Assembly: GCA_937884735.1 (NCBI GenBank)
Contig: CAKZYI010000343.1
Span: forward strand, 1-7,087
Source of the DNA: an uncultured Pleurocapsa sp.
GTDB taxonomy: Bacteria; Cyanobacteriota; Cyanobacteriia; Cyanobacteriales; Xenococcaceae
Length of the DNA stretch: 7,087 bases
Direction of reading: 5' to 3'
Shown here: positions 1-6,833 of the stretch, in pieces
How positions within the stretch are numbered: position 1 is the stretch's first letter
How the letters are laid out: every line of letters starts with the position of its first letter
Notes under the pieces: model-generated
What the model saw: the letters and a program-made list of their open reading frames with translations, nothing else
Told to the model about the DNA's origin: nothing
Databases searched by the model: none
Made by a program: the position numbers and the translations under genes

Positions 1-1762
1 TCCTGGCACCTATAACGTTGTTCAAACCAATATTGATGGCTACGGTGATGTCAGTGATACTCAAGGAATTAATGACAGTATTATCAATCTCACTATTGCC
101 ACAGGAGAAAACTCAACAGGTAACAACTTTGTTGATGAAGAATTAGGCAGTATTGCAGGTTATGTATCTGCCACCAATAATGGGATTACAGGAATTTCTG
201 GAGTAACCGTAGAAATACAATTACCTGATGGTACAGTTATTTCTACCACTACCACCGACAACAACGGTGAATATCTCTTTAACAATATTGCCCCTGGTAA
301 TTATCAAATTGCGGAAATCGATCTTCCTGGCTACAAAAGCGTCTTTGATCGCGATGGAGGAGATTTTAATCTAATCGCTGTTTCTCTCAATACAGGAGAA
401 GATTCTGTTAGCAATGACTTTTTTGACGTCCAGCAGGTAAGTATAATTAGCGGTAAGGTTGAAGAAGATACTAACAATAATGACCTTGGTGACAGTCCTC
501 TACAAGGGGTTAGCTTAGAATTACAAGACACCAGTGGAAATGTTTTACAAACCACCACAACTGATGTCAATGGTGACTACTACTTTACTAATGTAAATAT
601 TGGTAACTATAACGTCGTCCAAACTAATCTAAATGCCTCATATTCTGATATTTCCGATACCGAAGGGGCGAACGATAATATTATTAACGTTAGTATTAAT
701 GCTTCTCTAGAACACTCTGCCAATAACAATTTTGTAGATGAACGACCAGGAAATATTAGTGGCTTTGTAACCGCAAGCGATAATGGTAGCCCCATTGCAG
801 GCGTTATTGTAGCCTTACTCAATCACAATCGTTCTCCAGTTACAGATACAAATGGCGAACCAATAGTTGCCATTACAGCAGCTGATGGTAGTTATCAATT
901 CACCAATCTTGAACCAGGGGAATATAAAGTCGAAGAAACAAACTTGCCTAACTATATCGACAATTCCGATAGTGATGGGGATAATCTCAACATTATTGAT
1001 GTCAGTGTAGGGGGTGGTACGACTTCAACCAATAATAACTTTATTGATACTCCTAGCAGTCAGATTTCAGGTACGGTTGCTGCTGATAATGATGGGGATG
1101 GAGAAAACAATCTTCTTCTATCTGGCGTAACTGTAGGACTATTCGATAGTACTGGCACTAATCCAATTTTGGATGGTGATAACATCCCCATCACCGCTGT
1201 TACAGGTAATAATGGGCTGTATACTTTTTCAAATATCATCCCTGGTAATTACACCGTAATTCAAACTAACCTGGATGGTTATAGCGACATCTCTGATCTT
1301 GATGGAGACACCAATAACGACCTAAATACTATTGCTGTTACTCTCAATCGAGGAGAATCTTCCCAAGAGAACAATTTTATTGATGCTCTTGTACCAGGAA
1401 CGATCGCAGGAACTGTAATTACCAAAGTTAACGGTGCAGGAATTGCAGGGGTTACGGTAGAACTGTTTGATGACAGTGGTAATAATCCCACAGTAACTGC
1501 TATTACCGATGCTAATGGTAACTATAGTTTTACTGGCGTGACTCCAGGAGATTACACCGTTGTTGAAACCAATTTACCAGGGTACGGTGATGTTTCAGAT
1601 AGTGATGGCAATACCGACAACGACAACAACACCATCAACCTTACCTTAGCCAGCGGGGAATCTGCCCAAGATAATAACTTTGTAGATCGCTCTTTGCCTC
1701 AAACCATAAGCGGCATGGTTAGTACCAGCAGTGGCACTGCTATTCAAGTGTCAAAACAGTGA
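1..1762 (+). CDS. Large secreted repeat protein, Cna-B/SdrD_B-like tandem repeats (5' partial, ends at a frameshift stop)
   Basis: The frame is open from the window edge (first full codon at 2) to a TGA at 1760-1762, so the true start lies outside. The translation is a tandem array of beta-sandwich repeats of about 98-113 residues resembling Cna-B / carboxypeptidase-regulatory / SdrD_B-like domains. Each repeat shows an I(A/S)G strand, a GVTVEL strand, a DxNGxYxF turn, PGxYxVVQTNLxGY, an acidic SDxDGxND loop, and ends in NNF(V/I)D. The protein is rich in Asp, Asn, Thr and Gly and has no cysteine, as is common in large calcium-dependent extracellular adhesin-like proteins. Its last 20 or so residues fall in a repeat that breaks off just before its GVxVxL strand. 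The rest of the same protein continues in the +1 frame up to 2819, so I read this as the front part of one disrupted gene. Adhesion or a surface role is inference. Confidence 0.82.
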   Translation, partial: PGTYNVVQTNIDGYGDVSDTQGINDSIINLTIATGENSTGNNFVDEELGSIAGYVSATNNGITGISGVTVEIQLPDGTVISTTTTDNNGEYLFNNIAPGNYQIAEIDLPGYKSVFDRDGGDFNLIAVSLNTGEDSVSNDFFDVQQVSIISGKVEEDTNNNDLGDSPLQGVSLELQDTSGNVLQTTTTDVNGDYYFTNVNIGNYNVVQTNLNASYSDISDTEGANDNIINVSINASLEHSANNNFVDERPGNISGFVTASDNGSPIAGVIVALLNHNRSPVTDTNGEPIVAITAADGSYQFTNLEPGEYKVEETNLPNYIDNSDSDGDNLNIIDVSVGGGTTSTNNNFIDTPSSQISGTVAADNDGDGENNLLLSGVTVGLFDSTGTNPILDGDNIPITAVTGNNGLYTFSNIIPGNYTVIQTNLDGYSDISDLDGDTNNDLNTIAVTLNRGESSQENNFIDALVPGTIAGTVITKVNGAGIAGVTVELFDDSGNNPTVTAITDANGNYSFTGVTPGDYTVVETNLPGYGDVSDSDGNTDNDNNTINLTLASGESAQDNNFVDRSLPQTISGMVSTSSGTAIQVSKQ

Positions 1763-1985
1763 TGGTTTTCCTGTAAGCGATCGCAATGGTAATCCAATTC
1801 AAACCACGACTCAAATAGATGGTAGCTACAGTTTCTCTGATATTCCTGTGGGAGACTATACTGTCGTACAAACCAATCTACCAGGCTACCAAGATACTAG
1901 CGATATCCAGGGCGACAACGACAATCGTATTGCCGTGACTCTAACTGCTGGAACCCCTGCCACGAATCAAAATTTTGTTGATGAT
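2..1985 (+). repeat. Seven tandem protein-coding repeats of about 300 nt
   Basis: Boundaries set at the end of each NNF(V/I)D motif are: R1 (partial) 2-142, R2 143-436, R3 437-745, R4 746-1051, R5 1052-1390, R6 1391-1693, R7 1694-1985. R2 to R6 are 98, 103, 102, 113 and 101 codons long. R7 is 292 nt, which is not a multiple of three. The copies are similar in protein but diverged in DNA, which points to old duplications. R3 has NASY in place of the usual LxGY. R5 carries an extra acidic loop (DNDGDGEN) that explains its greater length. R4 and R7 share a longer PV(T/S)DxNGxPI hairpin and align with each other without gaps downstream of it. Confidence 0.85.
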
Positions 1986-2819
1986 CCCACCATTAGCGGC
2001 AGAGTGTGGAATGACTATGATGACAATGGTATCGAAGGTGGATTTGAACCTGGTTTACCAGGAGTCAGCGTCACTTTAATTGGTGCAGGTGTTGATGGTA
2101 ATTTTGGCACTGCTGATGACCCAGTTGACCTGACTACAACTACTGATAGTGATGGTCGCTATCAGTTTGACACCTTCAACTATGAAGAACAATACAAAGT
2201 TGCTTTTGATTTACCTACCAATTTAGAGTCTGAATTTACTGGTTTTACTGACAAAGATCTCGATCCTCAAGACAAACTGGATTCTGACGTTGATACAGGA
2301 AACCTTGATGGTGATAATAACCCTACCACTTCTATTACCGACTCTTTTATAGTCCCTATCGGCGAGGCAAAAGGAGACATTGATGCAGGATTAATTGATT
2401 CAGCACCAACCAATAGCAATACTACAGGAACTTCTAGTCCTGATACCATCAATGGAACTCCCGATGATGAAATTCTCATTGGCTATAAAGGACAAGACAC
2501 CCTAACTGGTGGTGGTGGTAGTGATATCTTCTTCATGAATGTAACTAGAGAGGGTTTCGACTTGATTGCCGATTTCGTCCTCAATTATGTCAATATCGAC
2601 TTTACCCAGATTTTGAAAAACGAAGTAAATTATTCAGGAAGCGATCCTATCTCTGATGGTTACCTAGTTGCCTCTCAGTTTGGTAATCGAGGAACAATGA
2701 TTCAGGTCAACTTCGACCTCAACGATGGTATCAACGCCAAAAGCGTCGTGTTCTTAGCTGGTGTTTCCAATTATCAAGATTTTGGCTTAGACAATATTGT
2801 CTTTGATTCCAATGCCTAA
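1731..2819 (+). CDS. C-terminal part of the same repeat protein: SdrD_B-like domain, RTX block, type I secretion-like C-terminus
   Basis: This open frame continues repeat 7 after the frameshift. The nominal GTG at 1731 has no ribosome binding site, and its first codons overlap the upstream frame, so it is probably not a real start. Numbering from that GTG, residues 11-85 complete repeat 7. Residues 86-223 form an SdrD_B-like domain (VWNDYDDNG ... EPGLPGVSVTL ... GDIDAGLID) with calcium-loop-like Asp/Asn clusters. Residues 238-268 carry RTX nonapeptide-like units (GYKGQDTL, GGGGSDIF). Residues 269-362 resemble type I secretion C-terminal target domains, beginning GFDLIADF and ending in a short hydrophobic/acidic tail. 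This predicts export by an ABC/MFP/TolC-type type I system, none of whose genes is in the window. The single Cys (codon 1749-1751) lies in the damaged junction. If the break is real, this secretion signal is lost from the main product. Confidence 0.78.
   Translation: MALLFKCQNSDGFPVSDRNGNPIQTTTQIDGSYSFSDIPVGDYTVVQTNLPGYQDTSDIQGDNDNRIAVTLTAGTPATNQNFVDDPTISGRVWNDYDDNGIEGGFEPGLPGVSVTLIGAGVDGNFGTADDPVDLTTTTDSDGRYQFDTFNYEEQYKVAFDLPTNLESEFTGFTDKDLDPQDKLDSDVDTGNLDGDNNPTTSITDSFIVPIGEAKGDIDAGLIDSAPTNSNTTGTSSPDTINGTPDDEILIGYKGQDTLTGGGGSDIFFMNVTREGFDLIADFVLNYVNIDFTQILKNEVNYSGSDPISDGYLVASQFGNRGTMIQVNFDLNDGINAKSVVFLAGVSNYQDFGLDNIVFDSNA
2442..2534 (+). other. RTX (hemolysin-type) calcium-binding repeat block
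   Basis: The encoded stretch holds about three consecutive nonapeptide-like units matching GGxGxDxUx loosely to well: INGTPDDEIL, IGYKGQDTL and TGGGGSDIF. In the RTX family such units bind calcium outside the cell and fold the protein after type I secretion. The block is short and sits just before the C-terminal secretion-target-like region, the usual arrangement. Confidence 0.75.
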
Positions 2820-2828
2820 ATATCTATG

Positions 2829-2864
2829 ACAACAGAGGTTTGAGTCCCAAAATGCCTCTGTTGT
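2829..2864 (+). terminator. Hairpin after the repeat-protein gene, possible terminator
   Basis: A perfect 10-bp stem, ACAACAGAGG at 2829-2838 with CCTCTGTTGT at 2855-2864, encloses a 16-nt loop and begins 9 nt after the TAA stop. There is no uninterrupted T-run after the stem, only GTTTTC about 10 nt further on. It may therefore be a weak intrinsic terminator or an mRNA 3' stabilising hairpin. It separates the repeat-protein gene from the next gene on the same strand. Confidence 0.5.
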
Positions 2865-2918
2865 TGTGGGTAATGTTTTCTAGCGTCTGTTTATTCTAAA
2901 AAATTATCTGGAAATACA

Positions 2919-3905
2919 ATGATCTATTTATCTAGTCTAAAACAATCTCTAACTAGCACTTTCACTCTGATAAGTGTAGTTGGTGCAAGTATATTTGCGA
3001 TCGCAACTCCCAGTTCAGCATTCACTATTGGCTTTGGAGATGATTTTGAAACAGGTGGTTTTGACGATTGGTCAACTACTGGAGATACTCAAGTTCAAGG
3101 AACTCTAAGTGGATTTTATAGTGGCTCTAGCAGAGCTTATCACGCAGGTACAGGAAGTCAAGCATCTCTGAGTACAGCCTGTCCCAATACTTCAGGGGAT
3201 GAATGTTATCAGGTAGACAATCCTAGTTTACCGAGAAATGATGACTTTGATTCCCCTGCGGGAACTTTCAACTTTACTGGTAACGATCAAACCGATGCTA
3301 ACGCGGAAAATTCAGGCAGCAGCCCTACGGCAATGAGTGTTACCAACCTTCAAGAATTTTTTGGTTTATCGGCTAACTCTTTAGATATTCAAGCACAAGA
3401 AGGCGATGTGGATATTCCAGGGGGATTTAGGACAGCGAAAGAAGGTTCGGGAATCAAACTCAATGAGATTATCTATGCTAATCATGATTTTCAGATTAGC
3501 TTTGACTGGAACTATTTAACCAACGATGGACAGAGTAGTTTAGGCTTAGGAGACTCCGACTATAGTTTTGTTGTAATTTACGAAGAAAATTCCGATATTT
3601 CGACTCGTATTCCAATTGTTTTGGCAGACAGCGACAGTACTACTATTCCAGCTATTGATTCTGCCGATACCGCTTATGCTCTTTCCACCAGCGGTACTTT
3701 TCTTTCTGAAACTTTGCCAGCAGGAAATTATCGGGTTGGTTTTGGGGTTGTAGACGTTGATGGTGTGAGTCGTTCTTCCAGCTTGCTGGTAGATAATTTC
3801 TTAACCGAAGAAGTGCCGTTTGATTTTTCTCCTACCAGCGGCTTGAGTCTTGTAGCTGGCTTGCTTCTGTTTAAGCGTTTGCGCCACAACAATCAAGAAG
3901 ATTAG
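2919..3905 (+). CDS. Secreted protein with PEP-CTERM-like (PFE-type) C-terminal sorting tail
   Basis: This complete 328-residue protein starts at an ATG with a weak GGA (2910-2912) six bases upstream. Residues 1-34 look like a signal peptide: a short polar start with one Lys, a hydrophobic core at about 12-29, and probable cleavage after SSA at 34. The mature part is acidic and rich in Ser, Thr, Asp and Gly, with two cysteines (88 and 96) that could form a disulfide. It has a jelly-roll-like pattern (FQISFDWNYLTNDG, DYSFVVIYEE, GNYRVGFGVVDVDG, LLVDNF) of the kind found in exosortase-sorted surface proteins. The last 30 residues are VPFDFSP, a hydrophobic segment at about 307-318, then KRLR, matching the PFE variant of PEP-CTERM tails known in cyanobacteria. 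This predicts transit through the inner membrane and processing at the envelope. No enzymatic motif is visible and the molecular function is unknown. It lies 99 bp after the repeat-protein gene, with a hairpin between them, so it is probably a separate transcription unit. Confidence 0.85.
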   Translation: MIYLSSLKQSLTSTFTLISVVGASIFAIATPSSAFTIGFGDDFETGGFDDWSTTGDTQVQGTLSGFYSGSSRAYHAGTGSQASLSTACPNTSGDECYQVDNPSLPRNDDFDSPAGTFNFTGNDQTDANAENSGSSPTAMSVTNLQEFFGLSANSLDIQAQEGDVDIPGGFRTAKEGSGIKLNEIIYANHDFQISFDWNYLTNDGQSSLGLGDSDYSFVVIYEENSDISTRIPIVLADSDSTTIPAIDSADTAYALSTSGTFLSETLPAGNYRVGFGVVDVDGVSRSSSLLVDNFLTEEVPFDFSPTSGLSLVAGLLLFKRLRHNNQED

Positions 3906-3914
3906 TAAATAAAA

Positions 3915-3949
3915 ATTAGCTAGAGTAAGATTCATTCACCCTAGCTAAT
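3915..3949 (+). terminator. Hairpin just after the PFE-tail protein gene, possible terminator
   Basis: A perfect 9-bp stem, ATTAGCTAG at 3915-3923 with CTAGCTAAT at 3941-3949, has a 17-nt loop and starts 9 nt after the TAG stop. A T-rich stretch (3951-3970, including TTTTTG) follows. The stem is AT-rich and the T-run is not immediately adjacent, so it is plausible rather than strong as an intrinsic terminator. Confidence 0.5.
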
Positions 3950-3982
3950 CTATTGTCATTTTTGCTTGTTTCTAGCTCAAAC

Positions 3983-4075
3983 AATCGATATTAGTGTTTT
4001 ATTAATTTAGGGCGTGCGATCATTGAGGGGAAGAAAGCTCTTTTTTTTAATTGATCACACGCCCTAATATCGATT
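3983..4075. repeat. Nested inverted repeat between convergent genes, reaching into the cphA stop codon
   Basis: Two inverted repeats share one axis. The outer pair is perfect over 12 bp (AATCGATATTAG at 3983-3994, its complement at 4064-4075). The inner pair is TTAGGGCGTGCGATCA at 4007-4022 against TGATCACACGCCCTAA at 4052-4067, 16 bp with one mismatch. In the right arm the outer and inner parts are fused into one 24-nt block (4052-4075). In the left arm they are separated by an extra stretch of about 16 nt that has TTAG at both edges. The 29-nt centre (4023-4051) contains an 8-T run. The right arm covers two bases of the cphA stop codon (4074-4076). No T-run follows the stem in either direction, so it is not a standard intrinsic terminator, though it could still act on the 3' ends of both transcripts. 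A small mobile-element remnant is another possibility. Confidence 0.75.
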
Positions 4076-6689
4076 ATTTAATTCGCTGTTTAATTAGATT
4101 AATTGCTTGACCGATTTTATCAGGAAAAACAACTACCAAATTATTAGCTTCAGCATGATTTAAGGCTGTGTCAATTGCTTCTGTTTCCCGAAGAACAATT
4201 TCATATTTTAGATTAGAATTTTCTTGAGCAATCCCCTTCCCAATTAGGTCGGCTACTTCTCCAGGTTTTCGACCTCTGGGGTCTTCATCTTCTTTGATGA
4301 CAATGCGATCGAATATTTGTGCGGAGATATTACCTAACAATATTAAATCTTCATCACGGCGATCGCCAGGTGCTCCTACAACACCAATCCTAGTACCCTG
4401 CCAATTTTTAACAAAAGTTCCTACTGCCTCGTATCCATGGGGGTTGTGGGCATAGTCTACTAGAGCATGATATTCACCCAGATTAAACAAATTCATTCTT
4501 CCTGGAATTTGCTCTGCGGATACTTCAAAGGTGCGTACTCCTTGGCGAATTTGCTCGATATCTACTCCTTGAGCAAATGCAGCTAGACAACTTGCTAAAG
4601 CGTTAGCAATCATAAAAGGTGCCATTCCTCCCATTGTCATCGGAATATTGACCGCTTTTTCAACCCTGAGAGTCCACTTGCCTTCTAATATAGAAAGATA
4701 GCCATTTTCATAAGTTGCTGCCATACCATTACGTCGAGCATGTTCAACAATGATTGGGTTATCAGGATTCATCGAAAAATATGCCACTTTACAGCTAACT
4801 TTCTTAGCCATCGCTGCCACAAGAGGATCGTCTGCGTTTAATATGGCATAGCCATCTGGTCTAACTGTTTCTGCAACCACTCCTTTCAATTTTGCCATCT
4901 GCTCGATGGTATCAATTCCTCCCAATCCCAAATGATCGGCAGCAACATTCAACACCACCCCAATGTCGCCACTATCAAAAGCCAATCCAGAACGGAGTAG
5001 TCCACCCCGCGCTGTTTCTAAAACTGCCACTTCTACGGTGGGATCTCTCAAAATTGCCCCTGCGCTGTATGGGCCCGTATTATCTCCTTTCTCGACCAAA
5101 TATTCTTGGATGTAAATACCATCTGTGGCTGTAAAGCCAACTACCTTACCCGTCTGCCTGTAAATGTGAGCAGTTAAGCGAGTTGTTGTAGTTTTGCCAT
5201 TTGTTCCTGTAATAGCAACAATTGGAATACGGCTAGGAGCTTTGTTGGGAAAGAGCATTTCTAACACCGATGCTCCAACATTGCGGGGCAGCCCTTCGCT
5301 TGGGGCAGCGTGCATCCTAAAGCCAGGAGCCGCATTAACCTCAACTACTACACCTCCTGTTTCCCTGATGGGTTTACTGATATCAGAGGTAACAATATCT
5401 ATACCTGCTATATCTAAACCAATAATTTTTGCCACTCTTTGAGCTAACCATAAATTTTCGGGATGTATTTCATCGGTGCGATCGATCGCAACTCCCCCCG
5501 TACTCAAATTGGCGGTTGCTCGCAGATAGGCTATTTCTTTTGGAGGCAATACCGAATCTAGTTCATAACCCTGCTTTTCTAAGACGGCTTTAGAAGTTTT
5601 ATCTACGATAATTTTAGTCAAAACATTATCGTGTCCGTTGCCTCGCTTGGGGTCTTTGTTAGTCAGTTCGATTAGTTCTTTAATGGAGGATTTGCCATCC
5701 CCAACTACATGGGCGGGGACTCTTTCCGCTACAGCTACAACCTTATAATTGATTACTAAAACTCGGTGGTCGTTCCCTCGGTAAAATCTTTCTACAATAA
5801 TCGATCGCGACTTTGATGCTTTACTGGCAATGTCATATGCGGTTTCTGCTTCTGTCATGTCGTTGACATTGATTGTAATACCTCGACCATGATTGCCATC
5901 TAGAGGTTTAATTACAATGGGATAGCCGCCGATATCAGCGATCGCCTGTTCTAGTTCGTCTAAATATTCAATTACCGTACCTTTGGGGACAGGAACTCCT
6001 GCATTTTCTAGGATAGTCTTTGTGCCTTCTTTATCACAGGCCAATTCTACACTTAGAATACTAGTATTATTGCTCAAAGTAGCCTGAATACGCTTTTGGT
6101 TAGCTCCATAGCCCAGCTGTAGCATTGCCCTGGCACTTAACCACATCCAGGGAATTTTACGCGCTTCTGCTTCTTTTATAATCGTTTCTGTAGAAGGACC
6201 AAGGGCAGTATTGGCACATAACTCCTTCAAATCTGTTATGTCTTGTTCTAATTCGCGGGCTGGATATGTCCCTGTTTCTACAATAGACTTGCACAACCTT
6301 ACCGCCGCTCTTCCTGCATAGCGACCAGCTTGTTCTTCTATGTATTCAAAAACAACATTAAATACTCCTGGGGTAGAACTTTCTCTAGTACGTCCAAAAC
6401 CGACGGGCATTCCTGCCAATTCTTGGAGTTCTAAAGCCACGTGTTCTACAATATGACCCATTAGAGTTCCTTCTTTTACCCTTTCTAAGCACCCTCCCCG
6501 ATAACTGCGGGAACAATGGTGTTCGATTAGGCTAGGCAAAACTTGCGACAAACCATCATAAAATCCAGTCAACTCGTTAGAAGGTATTTCCGTCAACTCC
6601 TCTAAATCTAAATGCATCAAGATCAATTTGCTGCGCCGAATGCTCCAATAATTAGGGCCTCGTAAGGTTTGAGTTTTCAGAATTCTCAT
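4074..6689 (-). CDS. cphA: Cyanophycin synthetase
   Basis: CphA builds cyanophycin, a poly-aspartate backbone with arginine on each side chain, using ATP; the polymer is stored as insoluble granules in the cytoplasm. The 871 residues are full length for the family, and the start MRILKTQTLRGPNYWS is the usual one. The N-terminal domain (about 1-160) has an HxxEH motif (H79, E82, H83), the metallopeptidase-like site reported to cut primers from polymer. The ATP-grasp domain (about 215-480), which adds Asp, shows the KPLDGNHGRG loop (261-270) and metal-ligand-type E450/N452 in EVNAAPG. The Mur-ligase-like domain (about 488-871), which adds Arg, has the P-loop GTNGKTTTT (495-503, K499), DYAHNPHG (745-752) and GAPGDRRDED (772-781). 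No key motif is missing, so it should be active. Upstream bases (AAATAAACCACA) show no Shine-Dalgarno sequence. The gene lies 144 bp downstream of cphB in the same orientation. Confidence 0.98.
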   Translation of the reverse strand: MRILKTQTLRGPNYWSIRRSKLILMHLDLEELTEIPSNELTGFYDGLSQVLPSLIEHHCSRSYRGGCLERVKEGTLMGHIVEHVALELQELAGMPVGFGRTRESSTPGVFNVVFEYIEEQAGRYAGRAAVRLCKSIVETGTYPARELEQDITDLKELCANTALGPSTETIIKEAEARKIPWMWLSARAMLQLGYGANQKRIQATLSNNTSILSVELACDKEGTKTILENAGVPVPKGTVIEYLDELEQAIADIGGYPIVIKPLDGNHGRGITINVNDMTEAETAYDIASKASKSRSIIVERFYRGNDHRVLVINYKVVAVAERVPAHVVGDGKSSIKELIELTNKDPKRGNGHDNVLTKIIVDKTSKAVLEKQGYELDSVLPPKEIAYLRATANLSTGGVAIDRTDEIHPENLWLAQRVAKIIGLDIAGIDIVTSDISKPIRETGGVVVEVNAAPGFRMHAAPSEGLPRNVGASVLEMLFPNKAPSRIPIVAITGTNGKTTTTRLTAHIYRQTGKVVGFTATDGIYIQEYLVEKGDNTGPYSAGAILRDPTVEVAVLETARGGLLRSGLAFDSGDIGVVLNVAADHLGLGGIDTIEQMAKLKGVVAETVRPDGYAILNADDPLVAAMAKKVSCKVAYFSMNPDNPIIVEHARRNGMAATYENGYLSILEGKWTLRVEKAVNIPMTMGGMAPFMIANALASCLAAFAQGVDIEQIRQGVRTFEVSAEQIPGRMNLFNLGEYHALVDYAHNPHGYEAVGTFVKNWQGTRIGVVGAPGDRRDEDLILLGNISAQIFDRIVIKEDEDPRGRKPGEVADLIGKGIAQENSNLKYEIVLRETEAIDTALNHAEANNLVVVFPDKIGQAINLIKQRIK

Positions 6690-6709
6690 TGTGGTTTATT
6701 TTTCTGATA

Positions 6710-6726
6710 TTTTGGCAGTACCAAAA
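6710..6726. promoter_or_regulatory. Dyad TTTTGG-N5-CCAAAA upstream of cphA
   Basis: A perfect 6-bp inverted repeat with a 5-nt spacer lies 21-37 bases upstream of the cphA ATG. It could be an operator or a leader hairpin close to the start. It does not match the NtcA consensus GTA-N8-TAC, the expected type of nitrogen-control site for cyanophycin genes. Its function is unknown and chance is possible in this AT-rich spacer. Confidence 0.3.
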
Positions 6727-6773
6727 CAGTTCAATAATCAAAAATATCATCCCGTTTTTGCTTGCCACTAAAC

Positions 6774-6788
6774 TGTTCTCTGTGAACA
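6774..6788. promoter_or_regulatory. Dyad TGTTC-N5-GAACA in the cphB-cphA spacer
   Basis: A perfect 5-bp inverted repeat with a 5-nt spacer lies 85-99 bases upstream of the cphA start, about midway in the spacer. Its size and symmetry fit a dimeric repressor site, but I recognise no specific regulator. No clear -35/-10 pair could be placed in the spacer, so whether cphA has its own promoter here is unresolved. Confidence 0.25.
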
Positions 6789-6833
6789 ATCTAACAAGCA
6801 CTTTGCCAGGATTCTACTTTGCAAAATGTACGT

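Noticed and set aside
944..1762. A separate gene starting at the TTG at 944
   Set aside because: The same frame is open and full of matching repeats all the way back to the window edge, and 944 falls in the middle of repeat 4, so it is not a start.
1745..1763. Programmed +1 frameshift at CAG TGA, of the type used for release factor 2
   Set aside because: The missing GVxVxL strand and the 14-nt length deficit relative to repeat 4 point to a deletion, and no stimulatory Shine-Dalgarno-like element is seen before the site.
331..2479. Several antisense open frames of about 70-80 codons opposite the repeat gene (331-570, 607-822, 1279-1491, 2267-2479)
   Set aside because: They share the same SPSRSE-like peptide because they lie opposite the recurring SDxDGD coding motif. 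They are shadows of the repeats and have no independent support.
2865..2918. Promoter for the PFE-tail protein gene
   Set aside because: TATTCT-like -10 sequences can be found, but no -35 at suitable spacing accompanies them, so no promoter is called.
4892..5442. Two + strand open frames of about 80 codons (4892-5134, 5194-5442) inside cphA
   Set aside because: They lie antisense to the conserved Mur-ligase/ATP-grasp coding sequence, show no family resemblance, and are best explained as shadows of cphA.
6801..6825. Short CTTTGC direct repeat and TTTGC/GCAAA inverted repeat just after the cphB stop, considered as a cphB terminator
   Set aside because: The stem is only 5 bp with a 14-nt loop and no T-run on the minus strand, so it cannot be told from chance.
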